Shown in pieces: positions 5,110-9,605 of a DNA stretch of 9,605 bases. A program made the translations under genes and the position numbers. The notes under the pieces were generated by a model. That model had not been told where the DNA came from, made no database searches, and saw nothing but the letters and a program-made list of their open reading frames with translations. The stretch lies in the NCBI GenBank assembly GCA_028692205.1, contig JAQUXV010000072.1:1-9605 (forward strand), in the 5' to 3' direction. Position 1 is the first letter of the stretch. Each line of letters begins with the position of its first letter. This DNA comes from Eubacteriales bacterium (GTDB taxonomy: Bacteria; Bacillota_A; Clostridia; Christensenellales; Aristaeellaceae).

Positions 5110-6705
5110 TTACCCTTTCACGCCGCCCGACGTAAGCCCGGCCACCAGATGCTTTTCGATGAACATAAACAGGATTACGACCGGAATGGTCGCCAGCAGC
5201 GCCGAAGCGAACAGGTACTGCCACTCGATCATATTAAAGGAGCTGAACTGCGTAATGCCGACGGTGATCGGTTTTTTAAGCGGCGAGGAAATCAGCACGG
5301 TGGAAATGGTATATTCGTTCCAGGAGTTGATAAACACGAAGATCAGCGTCGTCACAATGCCCGGCGCCGCCATCGGCAGCAGCACATGCAGCAGCGCGCC
5401 CCCAATGCCGCAGCCGTCGATGCTCGCCGCCTGCTCCATCTCCGGCGAGATCGCTACAAACGTACCGCGCAAAAGCCAGATGGCAAACGCCTGGTTAAAC
5501 GCGGCGTTAATCAGCATCAGGCCCAGTATGGTATCGTTCAGCTTCAGGAAGGTCATCAGCTGGGAAATGCCTACCAGCAGCACTATCGGCGCGAACATCT
5601 GGCTCATAATCACGAAGCCGAGAAAAGCCTTTTTACCCCGAAAACGCATGCGCGCCATGGCGTAGGCGGCGGGAATGCCGCACAGCAGCGCGATGACCGT
5701 CGCACCCGTTGAAAGCATCAGCGAGTTCAGCAGGAAACGGGGCACGTTGCGGTTTACAATGTCCGTAATGTTGGACCATACCCACTTTGTGGGGAAGATA
5801 TGGTTAAAATACATATCCGTCGCTTCGGCATTGTTGCGGAAAGCCGTGACAAGCATGACATAATACGGGTAGAGGATCATCACGCACATCGCGATCACAA
5901 ACAGATACAGGCAGCCGCGCGCCAGTACGCGCCCAAGCGACTCCGCCGTCAGCCGGATCGTTTCCACCAGCAGCAGGAACATCGCGGGCAGCATCAGCCA
6001 CAACCAGATCGTCGAGTGGTACTCGATGCTCGCAAGCAGTGTCCCCGTCGTGTCGCCCGCACGGCCGCCGTAGAGGAACGCGTCCGCCGCGCCAAGCAGA
6101 GCGGCAAGCCGGTCGCCCGTCGCCTGCTGGGCGATGATCTCCCGCTGGAACATGTGTACCGTGTAAAAGTGAAACGCAGGCACCAGCAGCAGCGCAAGCA
6201 GCGCCAGATACCCGGCGGTTTTCCGCATCGCCGCCGTGCGCCGGGATAGCCGCCCCGGCACAGCCTGCAGGGTACCCGGCAGGCTGGCCAGCACCAGCAG
6301 CACCGAAGCCAGCACCGCCAGAAGCGCGGCCAGCAACAGCCTGCCGGAAGGCAGGCCGGAGGCCACGAAGGCCCAGCCGTTGCGCGTAACCACGGTGCCA
6401 ACCCGGAATGTAATCAGCGACGTTGTTTCCCCTTTGGAATTCACGCGCTGCGTTACCTGCTCGGTAACCGTCACGTCGTTATATTCGGCTTGATACTGCG
6501 CCGCGGCGGCATCCGCCTCGGCGCGCGCGGCCACATACCGCTCATCCCCCACAAAGGTGTTGCCGGATTTTTTGATGTACAGGCTTGTACTGAACTGATA
6601 TATCGGCAGGGACAGCAAAATCACGGTCACGATCAGCGACGCGATGCAGAGGTACAGCGCGCGCAGATTTTTCTTTCTGACCACTTCCGGCGTCATTCTC
6701 TTCAT
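5110..6705 (-). CDS. MalG-type sugar ABC transporter permease with long N-terminal extension
   Basis: This is one of the two inner-membrane channel subunits of a CUT1-family sugar importer. The C-terminal half (about 262-531) is a standard MalG-type permease: several hydrophobic helices, NSLMLSTGATVIALLCGIPAAYAMARMRF, the EAA loop EQAASIDGCGIGGALLHVLLP (424-444) that docks the ATPase, and the C-terminal SGGVKG seen in many Clostridial homologues. The first 260 residues are extra. They contain a helix at 17-38, an outside loop of about 80 residues (39-120) with a charged Ala/Glu stretch, helices near 121-143 and 163-183, a second outside loop (184-232) and a helix near 233-251. Ordinary MalG proteins have about 280 residues, so 531 is nearly double. 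The start lies two bases after the upstream permease stop (TAACGATG), so translation is probably coupled. No frameshift is needed. Confidence 0.93.
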   Translation of the reverse strand: MKRMTPEVVRKKNLRALYLCIASLIVTVILLSLPIYQFSTSLYIKKSGNTFVGDERYVAARAEADAAAAQYQAEYNDVTVTEQVTQRVNSKGETTSLITFRVGTVVTRNGWAFVASGLPSGRLLLAALLAVLASVLLVLASLPGTLQAVPGRLSRRTAAMRKTAGYLALLALLLVPAFHFYTVHMFQREIIAQQATGDRLAALLGAADAFLYGGRAGDTTGTLLASIEYHSTIWLWLMLPAMFLLLVETIRLTAESLGRVLARGCLYLFVIAMCVMILYPYYVMLVTAFRNNAEATDMYFNHIFPTKWVWSNITDIVNRNVPRFLLNSLMLSTGATVIALLCGIPAAYAMARMRFRGKKAFLGFVIMSQMFAPIVLLVGISQLMTFLKLNDTILGLMLINAAFNQAFAIWLLRGTFVAISPEMEQAASIDGCGIGGALLHVLLPMAAPGIVTTLIFVFINSWNEYTISTVLISSPLKKPITVGITQFSSFNMIEWQYLFASALLATIPVVILFMFIEKHLVAGLTSGGVKG

Positions 6706-6707
6706 CG

Positions 6708-7592
6708 TTACTGCTCATCCTTCCGCATCGAGATCATCATATACAAGCCCGCGACGACGCAAAGAATGATAAACCCGATCACTGACAGCGCCGTGGCAGG
6801 CCCTTTTTGCTGGTCGTAAAATGCGAGCATGTACAGGTATGTAACCATCGTATCGGTTTTGTTGGCGGGCGCGCCCTTGGTGATGGTGTAAATGATCGGG
6901 AAAGAGTTGAACACATATATGATGTTCAGCACGGTGCTCACCGTAAGCGCGGGGCGCACCAGCGGCAGCGTGACCCTTGTGAGCTTTTTCCAATATCCTG
7001 CGCCGTCCACCGTAGCCGCCTCGTAATACGCGTCGTCGATGGACTGCAGCCCGGCCAGAACGCAGAAGGTGACAAAGGGAATGGTAACAAAAATACCTAC
7101 GCCGCACTCCCACAGGAACTCGACCTGATAGGAGATGCGCCAGTTAATCGCATCTTTAATAATCCCCAGATTTAATAAAACGTTGTTCAGGTTGCCGTAT
7201 TCAAAGTTGATAATATAATTCCATATGGACGCCTGAATAACCAGCGAAGTCGCCCATGGGAACACCACAACGGAGCGGGCGATCTTCCTGCCGTGAAATT
7301 TGCTGTTCATCACCATGGCGACGATGAACCCGAATACCGTTGAAAGCCCAACGACCGAAACAACCCAGTACAGCGTGTTCATCATCACGGTACCGAACAC
7401 TTTGTCGGTTATGGCCGCCTCGAAATTGCCCAGGCCGATGAAACTGCCCACGATGCCCGCTTTGGAGATTTCACTGAAGGATAATTTGAATACGATGATA
7501 ATCGGAAAGACGACGAAAATCGTCATTAAAAGGATACTCGGAAGCAGCCAAAGATAAGGCTCCCATTTGCGGCGTACAAAAATCGTATTCAA
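6708..7592 (-). CDS. MalF-type sugar ABC transporter permease (TTG start)
   Basis: This is the other channel subunit of the importer, 294 residues with about six helices: near 13-34, 68-90, 105-127, 160-182, 216-238 and 267-288. The EAA loop is EAATVDGAGYWKKLTRVTLP (191-210), typical of MalF/LacF-type subunits of CUT1 transporters. WLLPSILLMTIFVVFPI is the usual first helix. The start is TTG at 7592-7590: it gives a positively charged N-terminus (FVRRKWEPY) and has AGGGGGG just upstream. The next Met (residue 23) falls inside the first helix, so it is not a credible start. The gene follows the binding-protein gene after an unusually long 689-base gap full of repeats and is coupled to the MalG-type gene downstream. 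The substrate cannot be read from the sequence; an amino sugar is suggested by the nag genes nearby. Confidence 0.95.
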   Translation of the reverse strand: MNTIFVRRKWEPYLWLLPSILLMTIFVVFPIIIVFKLSFSEISKAGIVGSFIGLGNFEAAITDKVFGTVMMNTLYWVVSVVGLSTVFGFIVAMVMNSKFHGRKIARSVVVFPWATSLVIQASIWNYIINFEYGNLNNVLLNLGIIKDAINWRISYQVEFLWECGVGIFVTIPFVTFCVLAGLQSIDDAYYEAATVDGAGYWKKLTRVTLPLVRPALTVSTVLNIIYVFNSFPIIYTITKGAPANKTDTMVTYLYMLAFYDQQKGPATALSVIGFIILCVVAGLYMMISMRKDEQ

Positions 7593-7810
7593 TACCGGTT
7601 CCCCCCTACGTAATCCATGGGAAAGTCCGTGCCCGCCGGACCCTCGCCTGGCTGAAGCGCCCGTTCAGAAAAACAGCGCGGAGTATCAAAACGCGTTTCC
7701 GGCAGCCTACCGCCGGGAAACAAACCCGGTTTTTTACCGCCGGATGCTTGCCGCCGGAAAGAAGCCGGCAGCCACGGAATTTTCAATCTGATTGAAATCG
7801 TAAACGTAAT
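7593..7810. other. Leader of the permease genes, no gene seen
   Basis: This stretch lies between the tandem repeats and the MalF-type start. It contains a five-pair hairpin close to the ribosome site (GTCCG 7625-7629 with CGGAC 7637-7641) and several CCGG-rich inverted segments at 7710-7776. An upstream minus-strand frame (7786-7589) ends in TATTGA overlapping the TTG start of the permease, but it has no recognisable features. The ten bases CGCCCGTTCA at 7658-7667 also occur in every complete 127-bp unit. No good promoter was found, so the permeases are probably read through from the binding-protein promoter. Confidence 0.45.
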
Positions 7811-8234
7811 CGCCCTGCCGCGGCGCTGCCGACAAAGCAGACGGGGCCTTTTCGCTCACTGGCCCGCCCGTTCAAAAGGCTTCGGATGCGAGGAGGCAAG
7901 CCCGGTCGGGGCGGGAGCGTACACGGACGTACGTGACCGCCCTGCCGTGGCGCTGCCGACAAAGCAGACGGGGTCTCTTCGCTCACTGGCCCGCCCGTTC
8001 AAAAGGCTTCGGATGCGAGGAGGCAAGCCCGGTCGGGGCGGGAGCGTACACGGACGTACGTGACCGCCCCGCCGCGGTGCTGCCGACAATGCAGACGGGG
8101 CCTTTTCGCTCATTAGCCCGCCCGTTCAAAAGGCTTCGGATGCGAGGAGGCACGCCCGGTCGGGGCGGGAGCGTACACGGACGTACGTGACCGCCCCGCC
8201 GTGGCGCTGCCGACAAAGCAGACGGGGCCTTTTC
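7811..8234 (-). repeat. 127-bp tandem repeat, three complete copies and a 43-bp partial copy
   Basis: Units start at 7811, 7938, 8065 and 8192, exactly 127 bp apart; the last copy ends at 8234. By eye, units 1 and 2 differ at about three positions and units 1 and 3 at about six, so the copies are young or kept similar. Because 127 is not a multiple of three, each unit shifts frame, and the open frames across it (85 and 77 codons) are repeat artefacts. Each unit junction can form a GC-rich hairpin: CGGGGCGG (8161-8168 in the last) with CCGCCCCG (8191-8198), an inner CGTAC/GTACG stem and the loop ACGGAC. The array lies between the binding-protein and permease genes of one operon. A diverged copy of the core lies at 4925-4993. 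Confidence 0.95.
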
Positions 8235-8240
8235 AACGGG

Positions 8241-8269
8241 CGGAGGGCCCGGTTAGACCGAGCCCTCCG
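8241..8269 (-). other. Stem-loop just after the binding-protein gene
   Basis: CGGAGGGC (8241-8248) pairs with GCCCTCCG (8262-8269), and inside it CGGT (8250-8253) pairs with ACCG (8257-8260) around a three-base loop. It begins 12 bases after the stop codon of the binding-protein gene. In minus sense it is followed by GCCCGTTGAAAAGG, with no run of T's, so it is not a standard terminator. In sugar ABC operons such a structure commonly shields the binding-protein mRNA from 3' decay and lowers permease expression; that role is inferred here. Confidence 0.7.
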
Positions 8270-8281
8270 AATGTAACAACA

Positions 8282-9541
8282 TTATTGCGCGGTCACTTTC
8301 GCCTGCAGCTCGTCCAGAAGGGTCTTCACGTCGCCGCCAAGCAGCGCGTTCTGTTCCACTTCGATGACGCCCTGCTTCACATCTATCCATTTGCTCATGG
8401 CGGTCGGGTAGAACTGGCAGCTGTCAAGCACTTTCAGCCAGGCTTCGAAGCTCGGGTCCGCGGCGACCAGGTAATCCACAGCGGAAGAAACGGCGGGGAG
8501 GAAGCCTTCCATGCTAACCCAGCCGGTGTACATTTCGGGGCTGTAGAAGAACGTAAGGAACTTGCCGATCGCGGCGTTGCGCGCAGCCTGATCGGGATAA
8601 GCGTCGTCTTTGAAGGCCATTACGCGGTCCATAACACCGGTCGCGCCGCTCTCGGCGCCCTCGTTATGCGGCAGCGCGGCAGTGCCGAAGTTGATGCTGT
8701 AGCCTTTTTCGTTCAGGTAGGTGGGCAGCTGGTTGGTGGTGATCACCATCGCCATCTTGCCGGCGCCGAACATATCCTGCAGGTCGTAGCGGGTCTGCGT
8801 GGCAGGGCTGGGATTGGTGAAGCCCTTGTTGTACAGATCCACAGCGAAGTTAACGGCTTCCACGTTGGCGTCGGTGTTGAGCGCCCAGTTGCCGTCGGCG
8901 TCCACGAAGCCGCCGTTGTTGTTCCATACATAGTAGGAGAACGCGGCCTGGCCTTCGTCGGTGGTCATGTCAAGCCCCCAGGGATACACGTCGCCGCCGT
9001 AGTAATCCACAATCGCCTGGCAGGCGTCGTCCAGCTCGGCCCAGGTGGTGGGGACATCGATGCCGACTTCGTCAAAGATATCTTTGTTGAAGTACATCGC
9101 GCGGGCGGAAGCCAGATCCGGCACGGCCCAGACGGTGCCGTCGATAACGGACTGCTCGATGAACGACGGGAAGAAGTCGTTGTACAGCTCATCGGGGCAG
9201 TAGTCTTTCACGGGCAGCAGCAGACCCTCGGTGGCATAATCGGCAAAAGAGTCGATATTGAGGATGTCCGGCGCGTTGCCGTTGCTGACGCGGGTGCTGA
9301 CAACGGTGTATACATCGTTCCACGAAACAACTTCAAGGTTCAGTTTGATGCCGGGGTTGGCCGCCTCAAACAGATTCACGAAGTTGCTGCCGTCGATGCC
9401 GGTGCCGGTAAACCAGTTATTGGTGTTGTTACCGTACTGGCAGATGATGACATCCAACGTGATGTCGTCTTCAGCGGTTGCAAACCCGATGCAGGAGATG
9501 GTGAGCAGAACGGTTAGAAGCAGAGCAACGATCTTTTTCAT
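8282..9541 (-). CDS. Secreted sugar-binding protein of the ABC importer
   Basis: This is a family 1 extracellular solute-binding protein of 419 residues, the usual size for CUT1 importers. The N-terminus MKKIVALLLTVLLTISC is a clear signal sequence, followed by IGFATA then EDD, a good signal-peptidase-I site after A23. A Cys at 17 preceded by TIS is a poor lipobox, and the Gly/Ser-rich tether of Clostridial lipoproteins is absent, so anchoring is uncertain. Family features include NAPDILNIDSFADYATEGLLLPV, the WAVPDLASARAMYFNKDIFDEVGIDVP-type segment (about 124-150, typical as A.YYNKDLF...G...P), and GAGKMAMVI. The start at 9541 has GGAGGGAA upstream; a longer frame to 9589 would overlap the operator and lacks a ribosome site. 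It heads the importer operon and is separated from the permeases by a stem-loop and repeats. The ligand is unknown; GlcNAc-containing sugars are suggested by nagBA. Confidence 0.94.
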   Translation of the reverse strand: MKKIVALLLTVLLTISCIGFATAEDDITLDVIICQYGNNTNNWFTGTGIDGSNFVNLFEAANPGIKLNLEVVSWNDVYTVVSTRVSNGNAPDILNIDSFADYATEGLLLPVKDYCPDELYNDFFPSFIEQSVIDGTVWAVPDLASARAMYFNKDIFDEVGIDVPTTWAELDDACQAIVDYYGGDVYPWGLDMTTDEGQAAFSYYVWNNNGGFVDADGNWALNTDANVEAVNFAVDLYNKGFTNPSPATQTRYDLQDMFGAGKMAMVITTNQLPTYLNEKGYSINFGTAALPHNEGAESGATGVMDRVMAFKDDAYPDQAARNAAIGKFLTFFYSPEMYTGWVSMEGFLPAVSSAVDYLVAADPSFEAWLKVLDSCQFYPTAMSKWIDVKQGVIEVEQNALLGGDVKTLLDELQAKVTAQ

Positions 9542-9565
9542 GTTGTGTTCCCTCCCACTTATAAT

Positions 9566-9588
9566 TGAAACGTACTCATAACGTTTCA
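9566..9588. promoter_or_regulatory. Operator-like inverted repeat upstream of the importer operon
   Basis: TGAAACGT (9566-9573) and ACGTTTCA (9581-9588) are perfect 8-bp inverted repeats with a seven-base spacer. They lie between the probable -10 box and the ribosome site of the binding-protein gene, at or just after the start site, which suits a repressor. The half-sites resemble halves of LacI/CcpA-type sites (TGAAA.CG) but are too far apart for a standard one. The sequence is unrelated to the nagB operator, so the two operons may answer to different regulators. Confidence 0.55.
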
Positions 9589-9597
9589 TCCAGAATG

Positions 9598-9603
9598 ATT
9601 ATA
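9598..9603 (-). promoter_or_regulatory. Probable -10 box of the importer operon
   Basis: A perfect TATAAT on the minus strand at the very right edge; transcription would start near 9591, about 50 bases before the binding-protein ATG. The -35 box would lie outside the window, so the promoter cannot be completed. Its position directly before the inverted repeat supports the call. Confidence 0.5.
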
Positions 9604-9605
9604 CA

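Noticed and set aside
7713..7735. Plus-strand terminator-like hairpin CCGGG/CCCGG followed by six T's
   Set aside because: Only five pairs, and no plus-strand gene precedes it; on the minus strand, where the genes lie, there is no T-tract.
7783..8216. Overlapping minus-strand frames of 67-85 codons across the tandem repeats, with near-identical peptides
   Set aside because: They are the same repeat unit read in shifting frames (127 is not divisible by three) and have no ribosome sites.
7811..8234. CRISPR array
   Set aside because: The whole 127-bp period is repeated; there are no short direct repeats with unique spacers, and no cas genes.
7811..8234. Insertion sequence or transposon remnant
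   Set aside because: No transposase fragment, terminal inverted repeats or target duplications are visible; a non-autonomous element cannot be fully excluded.

Overview
The window is visibly GC-rich and carries five confidently called genes plus one well-supported amidohydrolase, all on the minus strand. They read right to left: a sugar-binding protein, two membrane permeases, NagB, NagA and an 8-oxoguanine deaminase-like enzyme. Several traits point to a Firmicute, most likely an uncultured, fairly GC-rich Clostridia-type bacterium: strong GGAGG-type ribosome sites, the short 241-residue NagB with GIGRNGHIGFNEP, a CUT1 sugar importer with no ATPase gene beside it, and sharp sigma-A-type promoters with palindromic operators. 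The taxon is an inference.

Layout from right to left. At 9541-5110 is the importer operon: a secreted binding protein (9541-8282), a 689-base gap, a six-helix MalF-type permease (7592-6708, TTG start), and a MalG-type permease (6705-5110) with an unusual N-terminal extension of about 260 residues. The gap holds a strong stem-loop and a 127-bp tandem repeat in three complete copies and one partial copy. A single diverged relative of part of the repeat lies just after the operon (4925-4993). At 4743-2629 is nagB-nagA, with an excellent promoter (TTGACG, 17 bp, TATACT) overlapped by a perfect 12-bp palindrome, and a clear intrinsic terminator after nagA. At 2271-907 is the deaminase, with a weak promoter of its own and a very good terminator. 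The left 840 bases hold no convincing gene. They do hold a near-consensus leftward promoter (TTGACA, 17 bp, TATATT) with a LacI-type operator at its start site, which must serve a gene beyond the left edge, and a perfect 12-bp inverted repeat at 401-428.

How the genes fit together (inference): the importer brings in an amino sugar or a short oligosaccharide that contains one, using an ATPase encoded elsewhere. NagA deacetylates GlcNAc-6-phosphate. NagB then converts glucosamine-6-phosphate to fructose-6-phosphate and ammonia for glycolysis. The deaminase is a purine enzyme and its link to the nag genes is unclear. The most unusual part of the window is the repeat element in the binding-protein/permease gap: it sits where E. 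coli malE-malF carries REP sequences, and its structure suggests two mutually exclusive hairpins.
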